Shown piece by piece: positions 24,886-33,392 of a stretch of 64,000 nt of DNA. The notes below the pieces were generated by a model. The model worked only from the letters and a program-made list of their open reading frames with translations. It was not told the DNA's origin and made no database searches. Within the stretch, counting starts at the first letter, position 1. Each line of letters begins with the position of its first letter. Made by a program: the position numbers and the translations under genes. The stretch comes from COE1 sp949066965 (GTDB lineage Bacteria > Bacillota > Clostridia > Lachnospirales > Lachnospiraceae): contig CARTDA010000007.1 of assembly GCA_949066965.1 (NCBI GenBank), forward strand, positions 54,216 through 118,215. Direction: 5' to 3'.

Positions 24886-24918
24886 ATACTCACGACAGAT
24901 GAAATCTGCCGTGAGTAT
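24886..24918. promoter_or_regulatory. Palindrome directly after the exporter promoter, candidate operator
   Basis: ATACTCACGACAGAT (24886-24900) and ATCTGCCGTGAGTAT (24904-24918) form an inverted repeat with one mismatch around a three-base loop. Placed right after the -10, a bound repressor would block the exporter promoter. As RNA it is a stable hairpin with no T-run. A second GC-rich hairpin (GGCGG/CCGCC) follows at 24920-24942. Confidence 0.5.
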
Positions 24919-25013
24919 CGGCGGTCAGCCTTTTCGGCCGCCAGTAAAATAGTAACACGGCTGGGCAGGGGATGCAAGCCGGAGCATAGAAATGAACCGG
25001 AGGGAAAACTTTT

Positions 25014-26762
25014 ATGAAAAGCTTGTTAAAGTACATAAAAGATTACAAAAAGGAAAGCATTCTGGCGCCTTTGTTCAAGATGCTTGAGGCTTCCTTTGAG
25101 CTGATGGTGCCGCTTGTCATGGCGGCAATCATTGACAACGGCATCGCAGACAGCGACACGCCGTATATTTTTCGGATGGGGGCAGTGCTGGTGCTGCTGG
25201 CGGCAGTGGGGCTTGCCAGCTCGGTGACCGCGCAGTATTTCAGTGCGAAGGCGGCAGTCGGATTTGCGACAAAGCTTAGAAATGCCCTGTTTTCGCATAT
25301 ACAGGGGCTGTCTTATACAGAGCTTGACACCATCGGAACCAGCACGCTCATCACACGCATGACGAGTGATGTCAACCAGATTCAAAACGGTGTCAACCTG
25401 ACGCTGCGCCTGCTGCTGCGCTCTCCGTTTATTGTGTTCGGCGCAATGGTGATGGCGTTTACCGTGGATGTGAAGGCAGCGCTTATTTTTGTGGTGACGA
25501 TTCCGCTGCTTGCCATTGTCGTGTTCGGGATTATGCTCGCCAGCATGCCCTTGTACAAAAAGGTGCAGGCGGCGCTCGACAAAATCCTTGGCAGGACGCG
25601 CGAAAACCTTGCGGGCGCGCGTGTCATCCGTGCATTCTGCAATGAGGAGTCGGAGACGTCGGCGTTCGAGCAGGAAAATGAGCTGCTGCTGAACACACAG
25701 GTGTTTGTCGGCAAAATTTCGGCAGCGATGAATCCGGTGACGTATATCATCATCAATATCGCGCTTGTCATACTCCTGTGGACAGGGGCTGTCCGCGTGG
25801 ACAACGGCATCATCACGCAGGGCGCGGTGGTCGCGCTGGTAAACTATATGTCACAGATTCTTGTGGAGCTTGTCAAGATGGCAAACCTCATTATACAGCT
25901 CACAAAGGCACTTGCCTGTGCAAAGCGCGTCGAGGGTATCTTTGGCATCACGTCGAGCATGGAGAACGGTGCCTTTGACCGGGAGGATATAGAAAATATC
26001 AATGACGGCGACGAGAAGGCGGCGATTATCTTTGACCATGTAAGCCTTACCTACAGCGGCGGCGGTGATGAATCCCTGACGGATATTGACTTTGTTGTGA
26101 AAAAAGGCGAGACGGTCGGTATTATAGGCGGTACAGGCTCCGGAAAGACCTCCGTGGTCAACCTGATTCCGCGCTTTTATGATGCGACAAAAGGGCGCGT
26201 GCTTGTGGACGGAATGAAAGTCAGGGACTACGACATTGCCGCGCTGCGGGAAAAAATAGGTGTCGTTCCGCAGAAGGCAGTTTTGTTCAAGGGAACAATC
26301 CGTGAAAACCTCCTGTGGGGAAATGAGCATGCATCAGAGCAGGATATTGAGGATGCACTGCGCATCTCGCAGGCGAGGGAGTTTGTGGACACCAAGGAGG
26401 GCAGGCTTGACTTTATGATTGCACAGGGGGGCAAGAATCTCTCCGGCGGCCAGAAACAGCGCCTCACGATTGCGCGTGCCATTGTGCGCAAGCCCGATAT
26501 CCTGATACTCGACGACAGCGCTTCGGCGATTGATTTTGCCACGGATGCAAAGCTCCGCGCGGCGGTGAAGGGTATGGGAAATGACATGACGGTCATCATT
26601 GTGTCGCAGCGTGCGGCGTCGATTATGTATGCTGACAAAATTGTCGTGATGGACGATGGTGCGGTGGCAGGCATCGGCACGCATGAGCAGCTCCTTGCGG
26701 ACAATGTGACTTATCAGGAAATCTATTATTCGCAATTTCCGGACAAAAAAGCGCGGAGGTAA
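25014..26762 (+). CDS. ABC exporter half-transporter, degenerate-site subunit
   Basis: A 582-residue fused membrane-ATPase protein of the multidrug exporter type; six helices, then an ATPase with Walker A GGTGSGKTS, signature LSGGQKQR and Walker B ILILDDSASAID. The residue after Walker B Asp is Asp, not the catalytic Glu, as in the non-catalytic partner of heterodimeric exporters (BmrC/LmrC type). The next gene, six bases on, has the intact Glu, so the two should form a heterodimer. Typical substrates are drugs, dyes or peptides; the real one is unknown. RBS GGAGGG. Probably repressed through the palindrome at 24886. Confidence 0.88.
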   Translation: MKSLLKYIKDYKKESILAPLFKMLEASFELMVPLVMAAIIDNGIADSDTPYIFRMGAVLVLLAAVGLASSVTAQYFSAKAAVGFATKLRNALFSHIQGLSYTELDTIGTSTLITRMTSDVNQIQNGVNLTLRLLLRSPFIVFGAMVMAFTVDVKAALIFVVTIPLLAIVVFGIMLASMPLYKKVQAALDKILGRTRENLAGARVIRAFCNEESETSAFEQENELLLNTQVFVGKISAAMNPVTYIIINIALVILLWTGAVRVDNGIITQGAVVALVNYMSQILVELVKMANLIIQLTKALACAKRVEGIFGITSSMENGAFDREDIENINDGDEKAAIIFDHVSLTYSGGGDESLTDIDFVVKKGETVGIIGGTGSGKTSVVNLIPRFYDATKGRVLVDGMKVRDYDIAALREKIGVVPQKAVLFKGTIRENLLWGNEHASEQDIEDALRISQAREFVDTKEGRLDFMIAQGGKNLSGGQKQRLTIARAIVRKPDILILDDSASAIDFATDAKLRAAVKGMGNDMTVIIVSQRAASIMYADKIVVMDDGAVAGIGTHEQLLADNVTYQEIYYSQFPDKKARR

Positions 26763-26767
26763 TCGGA

Positions 26768-28522
26768 ATGAAAGATAGAAGTTCAAATTGTGATATTTTA
26801 AAAAAAGTGTTGCGCCACATCGGAAAATATAAAATTTTCCTGTTTTTTTCCATTGTGCTTGCGGCAGTTTCGGTCATCCTTACCTTATATATACCGATTC
26901 TTACCGGTCAGGCGGTGGATTGTATTATTGGATCTGGCGCAGTAGATTTTGACGGGATTCTGGATATACTAAAGAAGATGGCAGTCATTATCGTCCTGAC
27001 GGCGGTGGTGCAGTGGGTGATGAACACCTGTAACAATAAGATTGCCTATCAGGTCGTGCGCGACGTGCGCGATGAGGCGTTTCACAAACTGCAGATTCTG
27101 CCGCTCAAGTACATTGACGGACATTCCCACGGCGATATCGTGAGCCGCGTCATTGCGGACGTAGACCAGTTTTCCGACGGTCTGCTTATGGGATTTACCC
27201 AGCTTTTTACAGGCGTGGTCACGATTATCGGCACACTGGTCTTTATGTTTTCCATCAATGTCTCAACGACGGTTGTCGTTGTCATACTGACACCATTGTC
27301 ATTTTTTATCGCAGGATTTATTGCGAAAAGGACATTCAGCATGTCCAAGCTCCAGTCGGAGACGCGCGGGGAACAGACAGCGCTGATTGACGAGATGATT
27401 GGCAATGAAAAAGTCGTGAAGGCGTTTGGGCATGAGCCGCAGGTAATGGAGCAGTTTCGCGAAATCAATGACCGCCTGCAAAAGGCAAGCGTCAAGGCAA
27501 TCTTTTTCTCATCGCTGACCAATCCGTGTACGCGCTTTGTCAACAGCCTGGTCTATGCGGGCGTGGGAATCCTCGGCGCATTCCTGGCGATAAGGGGCTA
27601 TATCAGCGTGGGGCAGCTTACGAGCTTTTTAAGCTATGCAAACCAGTACACCAAGCCGTTTAACGAGATATCCGGCGTGGTGACGGAATTACAGACCGCT
27701 CTGGCATGCGCAGGCAGGGTGTTTGAGTTTATCGAGGAGGAACCGCAGATACCGGAACCGGACAATGCGGCAGTTTTGCAGGCGCCAAAAGGCAATATCA
27801 CAATGAAGAACGTCAATTTTTCATACAATCCCGACCAGAAGCTGATACAGGATTTTAACCTGGAAGTCAAGTCCGGTCAGCGCGTGGCGATTGTGGGGCC
27901 GACCGGATGCGGAAAAACAACTGTCATAAATTTGCTGATGCGGTTCTATGATGTTAATAGCGGGAGTATTCAGGTGGACGGCATTGACATCAGGGACATG
28001 ACGCGCAAAAGCCTGCGGGAGAGCTTTGGCATGGTCTTGCAGGAGACATGGCTCCATGCGGGCACGATACGGGAAAATATTGTGATGGGAAAGCCGGACG
28101 CCACGGACGACGAGGTCATTGCGGCAGCGAAGGCGGCACACGCACACAGCTTTATCAAACGTCTGCCGATGGGATATGACACGGTGATTACGGAGGACGG
28201 CGGCAGTCTCTCGCAGGGACAGAAGCAGCTTCTCTGCATTACGCGCGTGATGCTCTGCCTGCCCCCGATGCTGATTCTCGACGAGGCGACCTCCTCCATC
28301 GACACGCGCACCGAAATCAAGATATCGCAGGCATTTCACACAATGATGAAGGGCAGAACGAGCTTTATCGTGGCACACAGGCTTTCCACGATTCGCGAGG
28401 CGGATATTATCCTTGTCATGAAGGATGGAAACATAATTGAGCAGGGGAACCATGAAACACTTTTAAATAAGGAAGGTGGATTTTATGCGAAGCTGTATAA
28501 CGCTCAGTTTGAACTGGGATAA
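26768..28522 (+). CDS. ABC exporter half-transporter, catalytic-site subunit
   Basis: A 584-residue partner of the preceding gene. Six helices, then an ATPase with Walker A GPTGCGKTT, signature LSQGQKQL and Walker B MLILDEATSSID with the catalytic Glu. The signature is altered (LSQGQ rather than LSGGQ), as often seen in the catalytic subunit of heterodimeric exporters, leaving one active composite site. GGAGG lies just before the ATG, overlapping the previous stop region. The pair fits the BmrCD/LmrCD type. Confidence 0.88.
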   Translation: MKDRSSNCDILKKVLRHIGKYKIFLFFSIVLAAVSVILTLYIPILTGQAVDCIIGSGAVDFDGILDILKKMAVIIVLTAVVQWVMNTCNNKIAYQVVRDVRDEAFHKLQILPLKYIDGHSHGDIVSRVIADVDQFSDGLLMGFTQLFTGVVTIIGTLVFMFSINVSTTVVVVILTPLSFFIAGFIAKRTFSMSKLQSETRGEQTALIDEMIGNEKVVKAFGHEPQVMEQFREINDRLQKASVKAIFFSSLTNPCTRFVNSLVYAGVGILGAFLAIRGYISVGQLTSFLSYANQYTKPFNEISGVVTELQTALACAGRVFEFIEEEPQIPEPDNAAVLQAPKGNITMKNVNFSYNPDQKLIQDFNLEVKSGQRVAIVGPTGCGKTTVINLLMRFYDVNSGSIQVDGIDIRDMTRKSLRESFGMVLQETWLHAGTIRENIVMGKPDATDDEVIAAAKAAHAHSFIKRLPMGYDTVITEDGGSLSQGQKQLLCITRVMLCLPPMLILDEATSSIDTRTEIKISQAFHTMMKGRTSFIVAHRLSTIREADIILVMKDGNIIEQGNHETLLNKEGGFYAKLYNAQFELG

Positions 28523-28573
28523 AATTGTGCCTGCGCCCGAAACCAGGGCATCGGCAAGAATGGAGACATTGAA

Positions 28574-29542
28574 ATGATAAATAAATTTCTGAATGTATCG
28601 GATTATGGGATTATTGGATTTCTGGGTGTCGCATTTGCATATATTCTGACCAGCATTATGCTGGCGGCGGGCATGAATAAACTGCCGCGTGACCATGGGC
28701 GTGAGTTTGCGCACGACGGAGGGCTGTCGGCGGGAAAACCGCGCGGTGCGGGATTTGTGTTTATTCTCGTGTTTGTGCTGGCGATGCTGGTTTTCGGAAA
28801 CGTTGACCGTGAGATGCTGATTTATCTGATTCTCACCGTTGCGGCAATGATGACAGGTTACCTGGATGACTGTGCGAGGGTTTCATGGGGCGAGCTGCGC
28901 AAGGGGCTTCTTGACCTGGTCATCGCTGTCATGGCGGCAGTGACGATGGTCAACTTCAATGGAAGCACCGTGACCATTGCCTTTACCGGGCAGGTCATCA
29001 CACTGCCGCCGCTTGTCTATGGTGTGCTTGCGGTGATACTCGTGTGGGGCTCCATCAATGTGACGAACTGCGCAGACGGTGTTGACGGTCTGTCAGGGAC
29101 ACTGACAGGAATCACGCTGTTTACCACTTATATGATTATGACAAGGATGGGCGTGGCATACGAATTTTCCTATTCGATATTGCTTTTTATCGCGTGCGTG
29201 CTTGGCTACCTGTGGTTTAACGCGACACCGAGCCGCCTGCTTATGGGGGATGCGGGCTCCCGAGCCATGGGGCTGTTTATTGCCATTGCGGTGATGAAGA
29301 CTGGCTGTCCGTTCCTGTACCTGCTGGTGGCATTTGTCCTTATGGTGGATGGCGGAATCGGTCTTGTGAAAGTGTCGCTTCTGCGTTTTCTGCACATCAA
29401 GATTCTGACAAAGGTCCGGACGCCGCTTCACGACCATGTCCGCAAAAACCTCGGCTGGTCCAATGCCCAGACCGTCTTTAAATTTGCCATTATCCAGATT
29501 ATGATATCGGCAGCCGTCCTGTGGGTGATAGCGGTACAGTAA
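28574..29542 (+). CDS. MraY-like phospho-sugar transferase (GT4 family)
   Basis: Membrane enzyme that would transfer a phospho-sugar from UDP to undecaprenyl phosphate, as MraY does to make lipid I. 322 residues, about ten helices. Motifs: GKPRGAG at the N terminus, GYLDDCAR (Asp pair), TNCADGVDGLSG (MraY-type NxxD), LLMGDAGS (metal-binding Asp), and TPLHDHVRKNLGW at the position of MraY's PLHHHFE..GW. The HHH is HDH here. It stands alone, not in a dcw cluster, so it may be a paralogue. RBS GGAG. Two to three terminator hairpins follow. Confidence 0.8.
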   Translation: MINKFLNVSDYGIIGFLGVAFAYILTSIMLAAGMNKLPRDHGREFAHDGGLSAGKPRGAGFVFILVFVLAMLVFGNVDREMLIYLILTVAAMMTGYLDDCARVSWGELRKGLLDLVIAVMAAVTMVNFNGSTVTIAFTGQVITLPPLVYGVLAVILVWGSINVTNCADGVDGLSGTLTGITLFTTYMIMTRMGVAYEFSYSILLFIACVLGYLWFNATPSRLLMGDAGSRAMGLFIAIAVMKTGCPFLYLLVAFVLMVDGGIGLVKVSLLRFLHIKILTKVRTPLHDHVRKNLGWSNAQTVFKFAIIQIMISAAVLWVIAVQ

Positions 29543-29545
29543 AAA

Positions 29546-29594
29546 AGATGAGCGCCAGCGCGCTCATCTAGCAAAAAGCTTCGCTTTTTGTTTA
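29546..29594 (+). terminator. Double terminator after the MraY-like gene
   Basis: AGATGAGCGC/GCGCTCATCT (29546-29569) is a perfect 10-bp hairpin; directly after it GCAAAAAGC pairs with GCTTTTTGT (29571-29591), followed by TT. Confidence 0.7.
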
Positions 29595-29634
29595 AATGGT
29601 CTACGTTGTCGCAATTTCCTATAAAGTAAAAAAG

Positions 29635-29664
29635 TGCAGCCTTTGGCAGGGCTGCATTCTTTTT
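29635..29664 (+). terminator. Third terminator, joined to repeat element copy 2
   Basis: TGCAGCC (29635-29641) pairs with GGCTGCA (29650-29656), then TTCTTTTT to 29664. The repeat element starts at the next base, as at the other copies. Confidence 0.7.
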
Positions 29665-29850
29665 ATGCACACGGACGTCCAAATGAAATATGCCAGCAAG
29701 CTGACGGACGCCCGGCGCACGAGTAGGGAAGAGGGCTCTTCCCTATTCGATTGCGCAGTCCCATGCAGAGGAAATATGCCGCTGAAGCGGCGCATGGGGC
29801 GCGCGGCGAGTAGTGGAGAAGGACATTCCCTTACTTGATTACGCAGAAAA
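29665..29850 (+). repeat. ATGCACA element, copy 2 (two A-B units)
   Basis: Unit 1: GGACGTCC/GGACGCCC stem around AAATGAAATATG and inner CCAG-CAAG-CTGA; hairpin CGAGTAGGGAAGA/TCTTCCCTATTCG. Unit 2: CCATGC/GCATGG around AGAGGAAATATG and CCGC-TGAA-GCGG; hairpin CGAGTAGTGGAGAAGG.../...CCCTTACTTG. It ends 15 bases before the sigma-28-like promoter. Confidence 0.7.
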
Positions 29851-29864
29851 TTGAATAACACCAT

Positions 29865-29891
29865 TAAGTTTTTCCGGAAATATTCCGACAT
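29865..29891 (+). promoter_or_regulatory. Sigma-28/sigma-D-like flagellar promoter
   Basis: TAAG (29865-29868), 15 bases, TCCGACAT (29884-29891); the consensus is TAAA-N15-GCCGATAT. It precedes a FliK-like gene and flagellin, fitting late flagellar control. Confidence 0.5.
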
Positions 29892-29960
29892 ATATATCAA
29901 ACAGTAGTCTCAAAAGAAACAAAAAGGGAATAAGACTGACAGAAAGAGCAGGGAATGTGT

Positions 29961-32900
29961 ATGAATGTAACGATTGATGCGCAGCGCCCCGTCTCTGGAC
30001 CAGGCAGCACCGAAACAACTACAACTACATACAAACCATCCGCTCACGCACAAGGTACCACAACGGTATCGCGGAGCGGGTACACACTGGACATCGCTGA
30101 TAAAGTTATGGATAACGAGGCATACGGAGGTCATGGAATGACCGCTGAAGATATTATGCAGCAGGCGGCTAATACGAATGCTCAATCCAAGAAAGACTTT
30201 ATGATAGTGATGTCCAGCTGCGTTTCAGGGGAAGACCTCCAGAAAATGCAGGAGGAGGGCTTCCAGCCGGGAAGTACGGATGTGGAGACATATGTGACGA
30301 TTGTAGACAGAATCAAGGTGACGCTGGCACAGGCGGGAGTCGAGGTTGCGGGATACAATGACGAACTGGATGTGGCGACAATAGAACAGATAACAGGAAG
30401 CAGGGTGGATGCAAATGCACTGGTGAACCAGCTTACAGATGCACTATGTAAAAGTGATATACCTGTTACGGCTGACAATGTGGCAGAGCTTGTCAGTGCA
30501 GTGATGGAGGCATCCGGCATTGGGGAGCTGTCCGAGGACACTGTCAAATATCTGGTTGTAAATGGAAAATCGCCTACAATTGAAAATATATACAAGGCAC
30601 AGTATTCAAGCGCAGAAACAATCAGGCAGCCCCAGGGCTATTATAGTGACGGTGCAGGAAACGGTGCAAGATATTATGCGAAAAAGGCAGAGGACATCAA
30701 CTGGGATAATCTGGAACAGAAGATAGACTCTGTTGTAGGGCAGGCCGGGATGGACACCGACGCGGACACGAGGGCGCAGGCGGTGGAGAATGCAAAGTGG
30801 CTTGTGTCAAACGGCATTGAGCTGAATGCGAAGAACCTGACCTTGGTCACAGACCTCAAGAATCTGCCACTGCCCATGGAACAAGGCGATATTGCAAATA
30901 TGTGCGTTACCGCAATGGAAAACGGAAAAGCGCCTGTCCAGGCTGACATGACAGGGGAACAGTCCATTGTACAGCAGGCGCAAGAAATCATGGAGCAGAC
31001 AGCGGGCATTTCCGATGAGGCAGTTCACGAGACTGTGGAAGCAGGGAAAGAAATCAATATCAAAAACCTGGCGGAAGCACAGCGCCAGATTGATGAGCAG
31101 GATGTTTCCAATGCAGGCGTTAAAAATACAGATGCAGAAAAGACATCTGCCGAGAATAAAAGTGCGGAGATGACAGAAGCGGAACCGGGTGCAGACACGG
31201 TTGACGAGACAGCGCTGAAGGAAGTACAGGCGAGAAGGCAGCTGGAAGAAATCCGCCTGATAATGACCGAGGAGGCAAACAGGCATCTGCTGCGCGCAGG
31301 GATTTCCGTCGACACGACAGCGCTTTCGCAGCTGGTCGAAGCCCTGAAGGCAGCGGAAAACAACATCCGTTCCATCCTGTTTCAGGGAGAGGACGCGGCG
31401 CAGAACGAACAGCGCGCCCTTATATATGAAGAAACGATTTCCAGGACAAAGGAGCTGGCGGGTATGCCGGCAGCCGTCCTTGGAAAACTGCTGTCAAAAA
31501 TTCCGCAGAGTACGCTCCTCCATATCCATGAGGCAGGCAAGGAGCTTGAAAACCAGCTCAATGGACAAAATGGAAACCAGAATGCGGGCAGCGGTAACGG
31601 CGGTCAGAACCAGAGCCAGCAGGGCAGGGCATCCGCGGCATATGAAACGCTGATGACGGAGCCGCGCAAAGACCTGGGTGACAAGATTAGCAAGGCATTT
31701 CGAAATATCGATGAGATACTCACCGACCTTGGGATTGAGACGAGCGAGTCAAACAGGCGTGCAGTCAGAATCCTTGGATATAACCGCATGGACATTACCG
31801 AGGAAAACATCAATGCCGTAAAGGCGGCGGACAGCCAGGTAACAGGCGTGATAAGCCGCATGACGCCGGCGGCCACACTGCAAATGATACGCGAGCAGAA
31901 AAACCCGCTTGAAATGACAATGGAAGAGCTTGAAGCCTATCTGGACAACAGGGATTTGGATCCGGCGGCAGATGCCGAGAAATATTCCAGGTTCCTACAG
32001 AGACTGGACAGGAGCAACGGAATCAGCCAGGAGGAACGCGAGGCGTACATCGGCATTTACAGGATGTTCCGCCAGATAGAAAAATCAGACGGTGCAGTGA
32101 TAGGCAGCCTTGTGGCGACAGGCGCACAGGTCAACTTCAAAAATATGCTTTCCGCAGTGCGGACAGCGGCAGATAAAAATATGGATGTCCGCGTGGATGA
32201 CGGTTTTGGCGGACTGGAAGACCTGATCACAAAAGGAAAGGCAATTGACACACAGATTCAGGCTGGCTATCAGAACCGTTCCGGCAGTGAGTCACAGCAG
32301 CAGGCGGCGCAGGAGAAATATTACGCCAGACTTTCCGGTGAAATCAACGACGAGCTTGCACAGAACACGGATTTTGACAAAGTCAATACAGCGGATATCA
32401 CAGGGGAAACCACGATTGAGCAGTTTGCAGAGAACGTAAAAGCAGCACATGTTTCCGAGGACAGTGAAGCGCGTGCGAGAGAAAAGGCGGAGGATTTAAA
32501 AAACTTTCAGAGTGACATGCACCAGGTGGAGCAGATTGACGAGCAGATTATCGACGCACTTGTCAACTATGGACAGGTAATCAATGTCGACAATATACAG
32601 GCGGCTTCCATGCTGATATTTGACAGGGGTTCTGTCTTTGGAAAAGTAATCAGGCAGGATGACAAGGATGCAGGCAATGCAGATGAGACGGATTCACAGG
32701 ACGGCGGGCTGCCGGAGAGTGATGGGGCAGATGGCGATGTACTGAAGCAGGCAGACGCATTTATCGAGAATCTGACAGATGCAAGGCAGGCAAAGGTATC
32801 CTATCAGGAAATCATCAGCGAGGCGAACAGGGCAGTGGAGCATATGATATATGAAAATGCGTCCTCGCACATTGACGTAAAGGCGGCAAAGGCACTCTAT

Positions 32901-33347
32901 AAAGGGCTTGCGCTGGCAGGAAACCTGGCAAAGGAAGAAAACTATGAGATTCCCATGGATATCGATGGGGAGATTACATCCGTCAACCTGAAGATATACC
33001 ATAATGCGTCAAAGACCGGCAAGGTGGCAGTGACATTTGACACGGAAAAGTTTGGCAAGGTAGCAGCCGAGTTTGATGTCACGGAAAAACGAATTTCCGG
33101 CATGGTTGTGTATGAGAACCGGGCGGGAAAGGCAGATTTGGAGCAGCTTGAGCAGGCAGTTACAAGAGAGCTTGGCAGGACAGGCGACAAGCAGGTCGGC
33201 ATCAGCCTTGTGCAGACAAAGTCGGTTGACCTGAACAAGTTCGGACAGGACAGGGACATCGGAAACAGCAAGGACACCAAAGTACCGACAGGCGAACTGT
33301 ACCGCACTGCAAAGGCATTCCTGACGGCGCTGAAAAAGGAAAAATAA
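29961..33347 (+). CDS. Large flagellar-associated protein with FliK-like C terminus
   Basis: A 1128-residue protein without signal peptide or membrane helix. It is mostly helical with repeated segments of the type I/VEN(I/A)..., for example IENIYKAQY, TEENINAVKAADSQV and INVDNIQAASMLI, which suggests a tandem domain used many times. The last 120 residues (INLKIYHN-like VNLKIYHNASKTGKVAV, then FDTEKFGKVAAEF) resemble the C-terminal domain of FliK, the hook-length control protein. It lies 45 bases before flagellin and behind a sigma-28-like promoter. Proteins of this kind (DUF6240 type) occur in Lachnospiraceae. ATG 29961 is preferred because AGGGA is six bases away; ATG 29955 abuts it. Confidence 0.65.
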   Translation: MNVTIDAQRPVSGPGSTETTTTTYKPSAHAQGTTTVSRSGYTLDIADKVMDNEAYGGHGMTAEDIMQQAANTNAQSKKDFMIVMSSCVSGEDLQKMQEEGFQPGSTDVETYVTIVDRIKVTLAQAGVEVAGYNDELDVATIEQITGSRVDANALVNQLTDALCKSDIPVTADNVAELVSAVMEASGIGELSEDTVKYLVVNGKSPTIENIYKAQYSSAETIRQPQGYYSDGAGNGARYYAKKAEDINWDNLEQKIDSVVGQAGMDTDADTRAQAVENAKWLVSNGIELNAKNLTLVTDLKNLPLPMEQGDIANMCVTAMENGKAPVQADMTGEQSIVQQAQEIMEQTAGISDEAVHETVEAGKEINIKNLAEAQRQIDEQDVSNAGVKNTDAEKTSAENKSAEMTEAEPGADTVDETALKEVQARRQLEEIRLIMTEEANRHLLRAGISVDTTALSQLVEALKAAENNIRSILFQGEDAAQNEQRALIYEETISRTKELAGMPAAVLGKLLSKIPQSTLLHIHEAGKELENQLNGQNGNQNAGSGNGGQNQSQQGRASAAYETLMTEPRKDLGDKISKAFRNIDEILTDLGIETSESNRRAVRILGYNRMDITEENINAVKAADSQVTGVISRMTPAATLQMIREQKNPLEMTMEELEAYLDNRDLDPAADAEKYSRFLQRLDRSNGISQEEREAYIGIYRMFRQIEKSDGAVIGSLVATGAQVNFKNMLSAVRTAADKNMDVRVDDGFGGLEDLITKGKAIDTQIQAGYQNRSGSESQQQAAQEKYYARLSGEINDELAQNTDFDKVNTADITGETTIEQFAENVKAAHVSEDSEARAREKAEDLKNFQSDMHQVEQIDEQIIDALVNYGQVINVDNIQAASMLIFDRGSVFGKVIRQDDKDAGNADETDSQDGGLPESDGADGDVLKQADAFIENLTDARQAKVSYQEIISEANRAVEHMIYENASSHIDVKAAKALYKGLALAGNLAKEENYEIPMDIDGEITSVNLKIYHNASKTGKVAVTFDTEKFGKVAAEFDVTEKRISGMVVYENRAGKADLEQLEQAVTRELGRTGDKQVGISLVQTKSVDLNKFGQDRDIGNSKDTKVPTGELYRTAKAFLTALKKEK

Positions 33348-33392
33348 ACAGATTGGGTAACTATGAACTAGTTGCGATGAGGGAAATAATGC

